A stretch of 38,734 nt of DNA. Origin: Planctomycetaceae bacterium. GTDB lineage: Bacteria; Planctomycetota; Planctomycetia; Pirellulales; Pirellulaceae. Positions 1 to 9,283 of this stretch are shown here, piece after piece (the stretch's first letter is position 1; every line of letters begins with the position of its first letter). The DNA lies in contig PKCN01000376.1 in NCBI GenBank assembly GCA_002862205.1, positions 1-38,734 of the forward strand. The letters are read 5' to 3'. A program made the position numbers and the translations under genes. Below the pieces are notes generated by a model that was not told where the DNA came from, did not search any database, and saw nothing but the letters and a program-made list of their open reading frames with translations.

Positions 1-1538
1 ACCGTTTGCGCATTTTGGCTGACTTGTTCGGCCGCGCTCGACACGACGTTCGCTTGTGCTGTGGTTTGCTCAGCATTCGAGCTCATTTGCTGGCTCACGG
101 AGGTGAGTTCTTCAGAGGCGCCAGCCAATGAGGTTGTATTGTCGGCGATGCCGTGCACCAACGCACCCTGCCGAACCGCTTCATCGTTAAACTGCGTGGA
201 GAATCGGTGTGAAATCCAGAGCACAAGGAATGCAGCGATAACGCAGATCAGGATCGAGTAGAACGCGATTTGTTGGACAGGTCGACGTACCTCGGCCAAT
301 TCAATCTCAGACATCAACGCCCAGTGACGGCCGTCTTCATTGCCTTCTGCATCGATGTCCACGGTAAGCGGTTGCCATGAAGAAAGCACTTCCTGCCCAC
401 GATAGTTTTTGATAATCGCGTTCCCGGATTCATTTCGATCCAGTGCACTGACAACCGACTCGGTGTTCACACGCACGTTGGGATTGATGATTGTGGTTTC
501 GACACCAAGTTGCTCCAGAAACCGCGAGTCATTCCGGAACAGGTGATCTGAGCCAACCACATAGGTTTCACCACTTTCACCGAGGCCTGTCCGTTCTGAA
601 AGAATCTCATTGATGCGGCCGATTGGCATCTGAAAGATTGCAACACCAACCTTTTCGTCGCCATCAAAGATCGGCGACGCAATGAAGCTCGCCGCTGCTT
701 CGTAGGATGGGGTGTAAGTTTCGTAATCAACAAAGATCACTGTGTCTTTCCAGTTGGCCTTTGCTGCTTCGCTAAAAGCGCGACCAAGATTAGTTGACGC
801 ATACGGCCCATCTCTTAGGGATGTCGCATAATCAACTTCCTTGAAAACAGAGTAAACAATATTGCCCGTTTTGAGATCGACCAGAAAAATATCGTAATAC
901 CCGAACTTCTGCAGATAGTTGTGTACGATAGGGTGATAAAGCTTGTGTGATTTGCTGTATTCCGAACCGTCGCTCGCTTGGTCGAGCAAGTCCTTGCTGC
1001 CCAGTTCGTTTGGATTGTTTTGGATGTACTGGTACTGGAGTGCAATGGTGTCTGCGTCCAGCGACAGCACAAGTTTGTCAATCAATGCCTGGGTATCCGT
1101 AGCCATGGTTTCGTTTTCGGTGACGTACTTCCTTGCGAAGTCAGAGCGGTAGTAAGTTTCAACCTTCTTTCGCATGTCTGCGAGTTTTTCTTCAGTGATT
1201 TCGTTATCGACCTGGAAAGCATTCATGCCGCGATGAAAATCAGACATCGCTTGGACCACCATCCGGTCCTCCGAAAAAGTTTGTATTTGATCCTGGATCG
1301 AGTGAAAGTAACTCTGGATCTGGTTTGCCTTGATGGTGCGGACTGCCGCCAAACGGTCCGTTGCCTGCTGCATGATGGAGTTGGAGGCAAGGTAGTACAT
1401 GGAGAGGCCAAGGATGATCAATGGCACAAGGGAGATGGCGAGCAACGCGAGCAGGAGCCGGTTTTTGAAAATCCCACGGAGCATCTCCGCCAGACGGCCC
1501 AGACTTCGTTGATTCGTGTTTGTGGATTGGTCGTTCAT
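1..1538 (-). CDS. Methyl-accepting chemotaxis protein, 3' truncated by window edge
   Basis: Transmembrane chemoreceptor that should signal to the CheA and CheW encoded just upstream in the same direction. The frame stays open from an ATG at 1538 to the window edge, about 512 codons. It begins with a basic cytoplasmic tail, then a hydrophobic segment at about residues 27-50 (LLLALLAISLVPLIILGLSM), a periplasmic sensor of about 370 residues that resembles a Cache-type ligand-binding region, a second membrane segment at about 428-450 (SILICVIAAFLVLWISH), and the start of the cytoplasmic coiled coil (SEELTSVSQQMSSNAEQT). The signalling hairpin tip lies outside the window. Only about 28 residues separate the second membrane segment from the coiled coil, so a HAMP domain seems to be missing. 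The receptor class is secure; the ligand is unknown. Confidence 0.9.
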   Translation of the reverse strand, partial: MNDQSTNTNQRSLGRLAEMLRGIFKNRLLLALLAISLVPLIILGLSMYYLASNSIMQQATDRLAAVRTIKANQIQSYFHSIQDQIQTFSEDRMVVQAMSDFHRGMNAFQVDNEITEEKLADMRKKVETYYRSDFARKYVTENETMATDTQALIDKLVLSLDADTIALQYQYIQNNPNELGSKDLLDQASDGSEYSKSHKLYHPIVHNYLQKFGYYDIFLVDLKTGNIVYSVFKEVDYATSLRDGPYASTNLGRAFSEAAKANWKDTVIFVDYETYTPSYEAAASFIASPIFDGDEKVGVAIFQMPIGRINEILSERTGLGESGETYVVGSDHLFRNDSRFLEQLGVETTIINPNVRVNTESVVSALDRNESGNAIIKNYRGQEVLSSWQPLTVDIDAEGNEDGRHWALMSEIELAEVRRPVQQIAFYSILICVIAAFLVLWISHRFSTQFNDEAVRQGALVHGIADNTTSLAGASEELTSVSQQMSSNAEQTTAQANVVSSAAEQVSQNAQT

Positions 1539-1640
1539 GTTGATTCTCTCGTTGGGATGTTGCCCCACGCGGAGCAGCGAGTGTGTCTATTTGAATCGTG
1601 GACTTTGGTAATCTGACGCAGCAAGGAGATCGATAACTGG

Positions 1641-2150
1641 TTAATCAACTGGAAGAGTCGTCGCGGTGGGGTGTGCATTTGTTTCTGCTATCGCATCGCG
1701 GAGGGCCAAGGAAATGTCAGCGATCTGTGGTGCGTCCAGCATGATCAGCAATCGTTTTTCAAGCTTGTAACAACCGGTGACGAATCGTCTTTCGCTCTCA
1801 CTCAGGGTGTCAGGAACCTCTTCAAACTGTTCATTGCCAAGTGTCATGATGTCGAACAGTTCATCAACAAGGAAACTGAGAATTCCCTCTTCCATACGAA
1901 CCACAATATTTGTCGGTAATTTGTCGACAGGTCGTGCTGCGAGCCCGAGTCGCTGCCGCAAATCGACTGCCATGACAATCTTGCCGCGAAGGTTCAGCAA
2001 TCCAGTGACTAATGAAGGAGTGAGTGGGATGGGAGTGCACTCCTGGAATCGAAATACCTCCTGTATGAATTGGATATCGATTCCGAACAAATGCTCGCCA
2101 AGTGTGAAAGCGCATACTTGGCGTTGTGAATGGGAGAGAATGCTTGTCAC
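1641..2150 (-). CDS. cheW: Chemotaxis coupling protein CheW
   Basis: A 169-residue CheW-domain protein that would link chemoreceptors to the CheA kinase at the cytoplasmic face of the membrane. It consists of one CheW fold: the opening strand QVCAFTLGEHLFGIDI, the region TGLLNLRGKIVMAVDLRQRL that is characteristic of the family, and a C-terminal tail rich in Ala and Thr. The start codon is GTG and overlaps the cheA stop as GTGA, which suggests translational coupling. The receptor gene follows about 100 bp downstream, so the order cheA-cheW-mcp looks like one transcription unit. The family assignment is very secure. Confidence 0.95.
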   Translation of the reverse strand: MTSILSHSQRQVCAFTLGEHLFGIDIQFIQEVFRFQECTPIPLTPSLVTGLLNLRGKIVMAVDLRQRLGLAARPVDKLPTNIVVRMEEGILSFLVDELFDIMTLGNEQFEEVPDTLSESERRFVTGCYKLEKRLLIMLDAPQIADISLALRDAIAETNAHPTATTLPVD

Positions 2151-4639
2151 GCGTCTGCTCCTGTGAAAGAGGTTTTAGCGATGCCAAAACTGTTCAAGAC
2201 CGAGTCAATATCGAGGATATCTGTGACTTTTCCTTCGATGACCGCTGAGCCACGAATCAGGTGTCCTGGTTCATTTGTCAATCGCATGGGACCTTGCTGT
2301 TGGGCAACATCAACAATTTCACGCACAGTGATACCGGCGTGGCTTCCATTTACCCTGATAACAATGGTCTTGTGAGCATCCGAGGCAGTGTGCTTGGGTC
2401 CTTCGTCGCCATCCGCAGTTTGCTCTGTTGCGTCCAATAGCTTCGCCAGCGGTAAAAGAGGCATGATTTGGCCTCGATATTGCACGGCATCCATTCGATC
2501 CATCTGTTCAATGTCTGATGGTTGGATGTCTTCAAGTCGGTCAACCTCGGCCAACGGTATCGCCAGTTTTCTTCCAGACAGCAGTTTGAAGATCAACATG
2601 TGGTCAGCGGGTTTCTCGGTAGTCTTCAGGTCGGGCCCCTCCGAGGCTTGGCTCAACTCTTCGAGCGTCATACCGATCGCGGTGGCTAAGCCGAGGACGT
2701 CAAGAATGAGGGCGACACGACCGTCACCCATGACGGTGGCCCCGGCCAAGTGTGGAATGACAGCCAACGATCGATGCAGTGCTTTGACCACGATTTCTTC
2801 GGTCCGCTCGACGTGGTCCACCACGAGCCCGAATCGGCATGCGTCGGCTTGTAGCACCACAACGTTGATATGTTCGCGTTGGGCATCGGCGAGGCTTTGG
2901 CCTGTACCAAATAGCTCGCTCAGACAGACAAGAGGTAAGAGTCGACCACGCAGACGGTAGACGGGCGTACCTCTGAGCCTCTCAATCCGATCCTGTTGAT
3001 CACTCTGGTTCAGGTGAAGCATCTCGACGAGATGACTTTGTGGAATCGCAAACCGCTGTTGGTCGCTCGAGATGATGAGAGCGGGCACGATTGCCAAGGT
3101 CAGAGGAATCTTCACCCTGATTGACGTGCCAATGCCGATTTTGCTCTGCACATCGATGCTACCGCCTATTTTCTCAATATTCGTTTTGACGACATCCATG
3201 CCAACGCCACGACCAGAGATTCCGGTGACTTGCGCAGCCGTGGAAAATCCTGGTCGAAAGATCAGCTCGATCAGCTGTTGGTCCGTCATGGTCGCCGCAT
3301 CGGTGACGCTGAGGATGCCCTTGGAGATTGCCTTCTCGCGGATCCTGTCAGGGTCAATGCCTTGCCCATTGTCGCTGATCTCGATGTTGACCTGTCCCCC
3401 CTGGTGCCACGCGCGGAGATGCAGTTGTCCGCGTTTGTTTTTTCCGCATGAGAGCCTTTCGCTGGTGCTCTCGATTCCGTGGTCGATGGAATTGCGAATT
3501 AAATGCGTCAAGGGATCCTTGATTGCTTCTAACAGCGACTTGTCAACCTCGGTCTCCTCGCCGTCGAGCAACAGGTCCACTTCCTTTCCGCACATGACTG
3601 CAAGGTCACGCACCAGACGAGGGAATTTCCCCCATATATTGCCGATCGGCTGCATTCGTGTCTGCATGACACGTTCTTGAAGTTCGGTTGTGATTCGATT
3701 GACTTGCTGGGTGACGCTGTTGAGTCGGTGGTCGTGCTCGTTGCTCTCCGTCTGCACGAGCTGATTGCGAGCCAATACAAGCTCGCCAACAAGGTCCATC
3801 AACTGATTCAGCAAGCCCACATCAACGCGAATGCTGCCTTCGGAACTGCTGGGTTGTGGACGGGGCGGTTCGGGACCAGCCACAACGGTTCCAGCATCTG
3901 GCACTGGGTCCCGAGTTGTGGACAACGGACCGACTCGGATTGCTGAACGCCCCGTGAATTGATCGGGTGTGCCAGTTTCATCAGGACCGGCGATGTGGAG
4001 GGAGTCAGACTCTGGAAGCACGATGTCCGAGTCTTTGTCTGAGAGCCTCCCAATGATGCCTTTTCCCTCGACTTCATCACCAGTGGTGTCTTCCACTGAG
4101 GACAGATGGTCAGGTGCGACAAGCGAGTCCGCGGGTTCGGTTTTTGTCTGCTGCTTTTCTGGGAGCGTGGTCGTGTCGTGGGGAACAGTTCCGCTTGCCG
4201 TGGGGCCATCGGCCACGGGCTCATCCGAGCGGTCTGGGTTGCCGGCAGTCTCTAACGCGGACGAAGAAAACTCATCCAACACGCGATTGAGTTCCCGGTA
4301 GTCACCATCGCCTTCGCCGGCGTCGCGACCTATGTTTGCCAGAATATCACGGATAGCGTCAACGGAATCGAGTAACGCTGAAGTGACTTCTTCGTTGAGT
4401 TTGATTTCCCCGTCGCGCAGGCGACTGAGTAAATTCTCGGCTGAATGGGCAACCGCGCCAAGTTTCGCGAAGCCAAAAAAACCGCTGGTGCCTTTGATGG
4501 TATGAATGGCTCGGTAAATGCTATCCAAACGCTCAAGATCCCCGGGGTTTTGCTCCAAGGAAACAAAATCCTGATCAAGTTGATCCAGGTTCTCCTCAGA
4601 TTCCTCGAGGAATTCGCGAATGAACTCTTCGTTTTCCAA
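2147..4639 (-). CDS. cheA: Chemotaxis histidine kinase CheA with two CheW-like domains
   Basis: Cytoplasmic histidine kinase of the chemosensory system. From a TTG at 4639 the protein is about 830 residues. Order of parts: an HPt domain with the phospho-accepting His near residue 46 (AIHTIKGTSGFFG); an acidic Ser/Thr/Pro-rich linker of about 150 residues; the dimerisation helices (LLNQLMDLVGELVLARNQL); an HATPase core with N box LTHLIRNSIDHGIE, G1 box ISDNGQGID, F box IFRPGFST and G2 box GRGVGMDVV; and then two successive CheW-like domains. No P2 response-regulator docking domain or receiver domain is recognisable. The frame is open to a TTG at 4693, but the sequence between them (MCTGACSTGRLIGTGDGH) does not look like the family; a GGGGATGG stretch precedes the TTG at 4639. 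CheY, CheB and CheR are not seen in the window. Confidence 0.95.
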   Translation of the reverse strand: MENEEFIREFLEESEENLDQLDQDFVSLEQNPGDLERLDSIYRAIHTIKGTSGFFGFAKLGAVAHSAENLLSRLRDGEIKLNEEVTSALLDSVDAIRDILANIGRDAGEGDGDYRELNRVLDEFSSSALETAGNPDRSDEPVADGPTASGTVPHDTTTLPEKQQTKTEPADSLVAPDHLSSVEDTTGDEVEGKGIIGRLSDKDSDIVLPESDSLHIAGPDETGTPDQFTGRSAIRVGPLSTTRDPVPDAGTVVAGPEPPRPQPSSSEGSIRVDVGLLNQLMDLVGELVLARNQLVQTESNEHDHRLNSVTQQVNRITTELQERVMQTRMQPIGNIWGKFPRLVRDLAVMCGKEVDLLLDGEETEVDKSLLEAIKDPLTHLIRNSIDHGIESTSERLSCGKNKRGQLHLRAWHQGGQVNIEISDNGQGIDPDRIREKAISKGILSVTDAATMTDQQLIELIFRPGFSTAAQVTGISGRGVGMDVVKTNIEKIGGSIDVQSKIGIGTSIRVKIPLTLAIVPALIISSDQQRFAIPQSHLVEMLHLNQSDQQDRIERLRGTPVYRLRGRLLPLVCLSELFGTGQSLADAQREHINVVVLQADACRFGLVVDHVERTEEIVVKALHRSLAVIPHLAGATVMGDGRVALILDVLGLATAIGMTLEELSQASEGPDLKTTEKPADHMLIFKLLSGRKLAIPLAEVDRLEDIQPSDIEQMDRMDAVQYRGQIMPLLPLAKLLDATEQTADGDEGPKHTASDAHKTIVIRVNGSHAGITVREIVDVAQQQGPMRLTNEPGHLIRGSAVIEGKVTDILDIDSVLNSFGIAKTSFTGADA

Positions 4640-4699
4640 ATGACCATCCCCAGTGCCAATCAATCGCCCAGTACTACATGCACCGGTACACAACGTTGA

Positions 4700-5192
4700 T
4701 TTGGATTCGTTAACGGGAAGGTTTCAGTCCATGGAGAACTAGCGTCAAACCCCGCTGTAGGGAGCTTAGGTTGAAATTTGCGCCTTGGATGTGGATCGAG
4801 TGAACATTATTCGCAAAGCAATGGGTGGGCTGCTACCTGTCCCGACGTGGGTGACAGTTCCATCGTCACCAACGTAGTATTTCGCACAATGGGCAGGACT
4901 AGACGCGCAACCGCTGCCCCCCAACCTGCATATCAGTCACTTCCGGTTCAGGCAAACTGATAGCGTTCTCCGCTTAGGAACAGGAGAAACATATCAAGAA
5001 AAGCTTGTCGAGGAAAAAAAGGTGCTGCACACTCTGGCTATGTTGCCGGTCAGACGGTCTTTACTCTGAGCAAGACCTGTGCAGTTCACTTCTTTGTTGA
5101 CATCCTCGCGTGCGTCGCGACCATCCGTAACTAGCGATTGGATTTCGCTTGATGGTCAGCGACGTGAGTCGTTGTGGCCAGTGGCTGATACT
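4700..5192. other. Intergenic gap upstream of cheA, no gene seen
   Basis: About 490 bp between the start of cheA and the end of the first beta-propeller gene. The only open frame of note is about 60 codons and has no recognisable features or good start context. It presumably holds the cheA promoter, but no promoter boxes stand out by eye. Confidence 0.5.
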
Positions 5193-6539
5193 CTAACGGA
5201 TGCAGTGGAGCATCTTTGCACCGCGGATCAACAAGGCATTACCGGCCACGGAAGGAGTTGCCCAAAACAAACCGGGGGTTTCGTTGGACGGCAGTTGCTG
5301 GAATTCATCCCCACTTTTGATCACCGAGGTTTCGCCGGACTCGTTCAATGCGTAGACATTTCCATCAGCCGCCCAGAGTGATGAGGTGACACTGGATGCG
5401 TTTTTCAGTCGTTCGCGGTACAACCGTTCGCCTGTCTCGGCATTGTGGCAGCTGAGGATTCCACGACTGAGTACATAGAGTCGACCATCGAGCACCACAG
5501 GCGAGCACATGCCGGGGGCGGCAGCGTCAGCGATCCAAGCCACCTGTTTTTCACCGATCGACTCCAGCGTCAATTCGCCAGAAGCACCTGCCTCTACGGC
5601 AATCAGGGGTCCACGACTGTTCCGCCCGCTGTTTCCCAGATAGATCCGATCTTCATCGCATGTAGGTGACGCACTGAACGCTCCACCGGTCCCCGTCAAA
5701 GTCCAAAGCTGTCCGCCGGTGCGTGGCTCGTAGGCCGATACGTTGCCAGCACCGCAAACGACCAGCTCTGTTCTTTGACGGTTCTTCCAGATGATTGGTG
5801 AACTCCAACTGGTTCGCCCTCGGCGACTTGATTTCCAAACCTCTTTCCCTGTCTTTCCGTCCAAGGCAATCAAAAACGACTTCTCTTCATTGTCACACTG
5901 AACGAAAACCATTCCGTCATGTATCGCTAAAGAACTGCCGCTTCCGAAGTCACTTGAAGTGCGGTAGGCACCCAAGTCCTTCTGCCACAATTGTGTTCCA
6001 TCACCATCAAGACATGCTATCGCCCCAACTGCAGCGAAGTAGGCGTAAACCCGTTCGCCATCCGTCACCGGCGACTCGGTGGCGTAGGAATTGGAAGGGT
6101 GGATTTTGTGGGGTGGCTTTTTTGAGACAACCTGCTGTTTCCAAAGCAGGCTGCCATCCTGCAAACTCATGCAATGCACTTCAAAGCTGAAAGGCTCAGT
6201 TGGTGCCTTGCCCATGAAGTGGGAACGCATTGATGCGACACCAGCACCAAAACCTTTTGGACGAGTACCGTCCGCAGCAACTGCCGTCGTTACGAACACT
6301 TTGTCACCAGCGATCACAGGAGAAGACCAGCCACCTCCGGGCACCTCCACAGACCACGCCAAATTGCTGTCCATGCTCCACGCTTCAGGGTGCTTTTCAG
6401 CTGAGACTCCGTTGCCCTCAGGACCTCGAAAACTCCCCCATGAGCCGCCCGCATCGGCAGAGAATGCCAGCGAGCTGAGGTAGAATAAGCTTGCAAACGC
6501 AGCAAGACAGGCAGTCTGGGGCAAATGAGGGGTTTTCAT
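5193..6539 (-). CDS. Exported PQQ-like beta-propeller protein (1)
   Basis: A 448-residue exported protein of the PQQ/BamB-like beta-propeller type, common in planctomycetes in many copies per genome. Starting at the ATG at 6539, the first 27 or so residues form a signal peptide (MKTPHLPQTACLAAFASLFY, ending near AFSADAG), followed by the family opening WGSFRGPEGNGVS. Recurrent blade signatures follow: SSPVIAGDKVFVTT, DGTQLWQKDLG, KTGKEVWKSS, PRTGGQLWTLTG and AETGERLYRERL. The frame extends 14 codons further upstream, but those residues would bury the signal peptide. Such proteins have been annotated as quinoprotein-like. PQQ binding cannot be judged from the sequence, so the substrate and role are unknown. 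It appears to be a single gene on the minus strand. Confidence 0.88.
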   Translation of the reverse strand: MKTPHLPQTACLAAFASLFYLSSLAFSADAGGSWGSFRGPEGNGVSAEKHPEAWSMDSNLAWSVEVPGGGWSSPVIAGDKVFVTTAVAADGTRPKGFGAGVASMRSHFMGKAPTEPFSFEVHCMSLQDGSLLWKQQVVSKKPPHKIHPSNSYATESPVTDGERVYAYFAAVGAIACLDGDGTQLWQKDLGAYRTSSDFGSGSSLAIHDGMVFVQCDNEEKSFLIALDGKTGKEVWKSSRRGRTSWSSPIIWKNRQRTELVVCGAGNVSAYEPRTGGQLWTLTGTGGAFSASPTCDEDRIYLGNSGRNSRGPLIAVEAGASGELTLESIGEKQVAWIADAAAPGMCSPVVLDGRLYVLSRGILSCHNAETGERLYRERLKNASSVTSSLWAADGNVYALNESGETSVIKSGDEFQQLPSNETPGLFWATPSVAGNALLIRGAKMLHCIR

Positions 6540-7147
6540 TGAAATGTCCGGGCGTGTGCAGAAAGAAGTGCAGAGCATCAAAGCTCTATCTACGCACGGA
6601 TTCTAGGGGAGCGGCAAGCGCGAGCGTGGCGTAGACCACGCCCATTTGTGGAGATCTGTTGAGGAAGATCTGTGTAGAGATCTGTCGCAGTCATCCAAGA
6701 ACCCTGCTTCAAGGTCCTGTCTGACCCATTTGGCTGGTTTGGCCGTAGTGTTCAGCAATCAGTCGAAGGGAGCGGTTGCGGAGACGTGATCCTTTTTCCG
6801 CGTGGATTAGTACCGTGTAGAGAACATGGTGCCAACGCAGTGCGGGAGAGGAGAGCTTTTCCTGACCTCAGATCGATTTGCCGGGAGTCGTGCGGTAGAT
6901 GCACGATGCGTTACAGGCCGCGTGTTTTTGTTTTTCCATCGTTTCAACAGCCGAGTGGAGATCTGTCATGCAATACAGAATCATCGTCCCCGTTTTGAGT
7001 CAAGACTTTTACTTTCTTGCTGAATCTGACTCGGGCAACATTATCCGGGTGGTTCCTTGTCGGCCTCGATAACAGATGCGCGATAACAGGAACGCGATAA
7101 GCGATTGATTACACGTGCGGCGACAAGCGGAGTTCGGTTGCACGGAA
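6540..7147. other. Intergenic gap with repeated AGATCTGT motifs
   Basis: About 600 bp without a convincing gene. Short open frames around 6786-7023 show no protein character. The octamer AGATCTGT occurs at 6652, 6666 and 6678 and again at 6959. The 12-mer GTGGAGATCTGT is present at 6648 and 6955 and recurs upstream of the second beta-propeller gene at 23152. A 14-bp tandem repeat lies at the far end (listed separately). Confidence 0.5.
7067..7108. repeat. 14-bp tandem repeat, three units
   Basis: Three consecutive 14-bp units: CGATAACAGATGCG, CGATAACAGGAACG and CGATAAGCGATTGA. The first seven to nine bases are conserved. It lies just downstream of the MEKHLA gene, outside any coding region. 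Confidence 0.75.
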
Positions 7148-7636
7148 TCAACTCTGCTGGATCATGGTCCACTTATCGAACGTTGCAGCCTGACCAGAGT
7201 GGTTGCCTTGGTGATCACTCAGGTTCCAGACAGTGGCACAGTCGATGAGGAACCGCTGACCATCGGTTGCGATCCTGATACCCCGGTAATCATCAACGAA
7301 ACCGTCTCGTGTTGTGCGTTGCAGCAGTTTCGCACGTTCATCACGATGGACGGGTTCGGCGGTCATCCTTGATGGCGTTTTCAGCAGGGTGGGCACTGAA
7401 ATTTTCCAGAGATCGAGAGCCATTTGGTTGGCATAATTGAGCAGGGGATCGGACTGCGTGTCATGTGAGACGACTACCAACGGCGCATGAAACAGTTGCT
7501 GAGCCTGATCAGCTGGTGATCCGTCGCGGGTAATCAGTGTCTTTCCGATCAGGCGTTCGTAGGAGTCGAGGATGGTTTGGCTTTGTTCAATCCAGCCATT
7601 TTGTTCCCACGTTCTGGTTTCCGTCATCGGTCGCAT
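7148..7636 (-). CDS. MEKHLA domain protein
   Basis: A 162-residue cytoplasmic protein that matches the stand-alone MEKHLA domain, a PAS-related fold found in bacteria and at the C-terminus of plant HD-ZIP III factors. Recognisable segments are QSQTILDSYERLIGKTL, the core APLVVVSHDTQSDPLLNYAN, and QMALDLWKI. No membrane segment or catalytic motif is visible. I chose the ATG at 7636 (MRPMTETRTWEQNGW); the frame is open 17 codons further upstream and another ATG lies three codons further in. The gene is divergent from the dGTPase gene. Its function is unknown, perhaps small-molecule sensing by analogy with PAS folds, which is inference only. Confidence 0.82.
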   Translation of the reverse strand: MRPMTETRTWEQNGWIEQSQTILDSYERLIGKTLITRDGSPADQAQQLFHAPLVVVSHDTQSDPLLNYANQMALDLWKISVPTLLKTPSRMTAEPVHRDERAKLLQRTTRDGFVDDYRGIRIATDGQRFLIDCATVWNLSDHQGNHSGQAATFDKWTMIQQS

Positions 7637-7772
7637 GTTTTCAGAGAGGGCGGTGGAGCGTTGATTTTGGGAGTGTATCCGCCCCACTATGAACCAGATA
7701 GTACAGGTTGGGTGGGTCCGATTGCCGGGTTCGGTGTTGTTGTGGGAAGCGTCGTTTTGTAAAGTAAAAAGG

Positions 7773-7788
7773 TGGCATGGATTTTGCA
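7773..7788 (+). promoter_or_regulatory. Candidate sigma-54 (-24/-12) promoter upstream of the dGTPase gene
   Basis: The sequence TGGCATGGATTTTGCA matches the sigma-54 consensus TGGCACG-N4-TTGCW in all but one base. The invariant GG and GC are exactly 12 bp apart. It sits in the divergent gap between the MEKHLA and dGTPase genes and points towards the dGTPase gene, which would give a leader of roughly 140-165 nt. No activator-binding dyad was identified upstream. Confidence 0.55.
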
Positions 7789-7939
7789 GATGACGCCTCG
7801 CCGGGCTGTGTGTGTGATCTCGAAGTAGATTTTGCTAGCTGAACGAACTTGGCAGCGTCTGTCTGTTATAAGTTCGCGGCCACTGTCCAGAATTTTGCAA
7901 TCAGCGCGTCACACCCCGGTATTTTGAAATGGGAACACT

Positions 7940-9106
7940 TTGGATCAGCCGAACTCTGAACCAATGATCGATCTTCGCCGCTACGCAGATCGTGAGCATC
8001 TGCTGCTGGCGTCTTATGCGATGTACAGTCGCGAGACGGGTGGACGCTTGCATGATGAGCAAGCGCACGCTTATCGGGGTCCCTTTGCACGCGATCGCGA
8101 TCGCATTCTGCACAGCAGCGCTTTTCGGCGTTTGAGTGGCAAGATGCAGGTATTTACTGGCGAGATGGGGATTTACCATCGCACGCGTTTGACGCACACG
8201 TTCGAAGTAGCTTCGGTCGCTCGAACGATGGCTCGGGTTCTTCGGTTGAATGAGGATTTAACGGAAGCCCTGGCATTGGTGCACGACATTGGTCATCCAC
8301 CTTTTGGCCATTGCGGGGAGGATATTTTGAGCCACTGCATGAATTCGGTGGGTGGCTTTTCCCACAACGGTTTCGCGTTGGTGATTGTTGAACAGTTGGA
8401 GCAACGTTACGCCAAATTTCCGGGCCTCAACCTGTCAAGAGAAACGCTCGCCGGTCAGGATGTGCGAGCTCACAAAGCAGAGGCCGCGGTCGGGCGTTCG
8501 CCGATGTTGGAAGTCCAGTTGGTCGATGCAGCGGATTCGATTGCCTATGACGCGCACGATGTGGACGATGCACTTCAAATGGGACTGTTGTCGATTGAGG
8601 AATTGTCGGAGTTGGCCGTGATCAGGCGAGCGTTGGAGAGGACACGTGGTCGGCACGGATTATTGCCCAAAGCACAATTGAGGCAGCTTCTTGTTCACGA
8701 ACTGATCGACCTGCAAGTGGGCGATCTTTTGGAACAGGCCCTTGAAGCTGTCCGACCCTTCGAAGGTCAAAGTACCTCAAGTGTCAGCGATGCGGGGCTC
8801 CGCCTCGGCCACAGCGAAGTGATTGCTCGAGAACGCATTGAACTGGAAACGTTTCTATTTGACGCGGTGTATCGGCATGAGCGGCTGATACCAGTGCGGA
8901 AAGCAGCCTCGGATCGTCTGGAGACCTTGTTCAATATTCTCGTCCGTGATCCATCGCGAATGCCACTCAGGTTCCGACAACGTGCAGAATCCCACGCCAC
9001 CCAAGCGGTCGTCGGGGAATACATCGCCGGGATGACCGATGCGTTTTGTGACAGTCAGTACCGATACGCGGTGGAGTCCGTTAGCGGTCCGCTGGCAGAT
9101 TGGTAA
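7940..9106 (+). CDS. dgt: dGTPase-like HD-domain triphosphohydrolase
   Basis: Cytoplasmic HD-superfamily enzyme of the deoxyguanosinetriphosphate triphosphohydrolase family, which removes triphosphate from dNTPs and so influences nucleotide pools. The N-terminal family block is present (FARDRDRILHSSAFRRLSGK), as is TRLTHTFEVASVARTMAR. The metal-binding HD motif is in LVHDIGHPPFGHCGE, and the later Asp-containing segment is DAADSIAYDAHDVDDAL. At 388 residues from the TTG at 7940 it has the usual length of the short dGTPase-like subfamily. The start is uncertain: the TTG has an upstream GGGAAC, whereas the ATG at 7964 (MIDLRRYADREH) would give 380 residues. It is a lone plus-strand gene, convergent with the cytochrome gene. 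Substrate specificity within the family cannot be told from sequence. Confidence 0.92.
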   Translation: MDQPNSEPMIDLRRYADREHLLLASYAMYSRETGGRLHDEQAHAYRGPFARDRDRILHSSAFRRLSGKMQVFTGEMGIYHRTRLTHTFEVASVARTMARVLRLNEDLTEALALVHDIGHPPFGHCGEDILSHCMNSVGGFSHNGFALVIVEQLEQRYAKFPGLNLSRETLAGQDVRAHKAEAAVGRSPMLEVQLVDAADSIAYDAHDVDDALQMGLLSIEELSELAVIRRALERTRGRHGLLPKAQLRQLLVHELIDLQVGDLLEQALEAVRPFEGQSTSSVSDAGLRLGHSEVIARERIELETFLFDAVYRHERLIPVRKAASDRLETLFNILVRDPSRMPLRFRQRAESHATQAVVGEYIAGMTDAFCDSQYRYAVESVSGPLADW

Positions 9107-9283
9107 ATGCCAATGATTGGGCAGCCACACACAGCGCCCGCAACAAGGTGTCTGTATCTTGCAGCCGTGTGGTTGGGCGCGATGTCCCACCCAGCAACTT
9201 GTATCAGTGGAAAAGAGGCCGACTGTGCTAGCCTGTACCACCTGATCGCCTGTGAAAATCTGATCACCTGACTGACTTGATTT

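Noticed and set aside
978-1616. A 212-codon plus-strand frame
   Set aside because: It is antisense to the chemoreceptor gene, whose membrane segments and coiled coil are recognisable.
9107-9283. Possible bidirectional terminator between the dGTPase and cytochrome genes
   Set aside because: Short complementary segments (CCACAC/GTGTGG) are separated by a loop of more than 35 nt, with no T tract.
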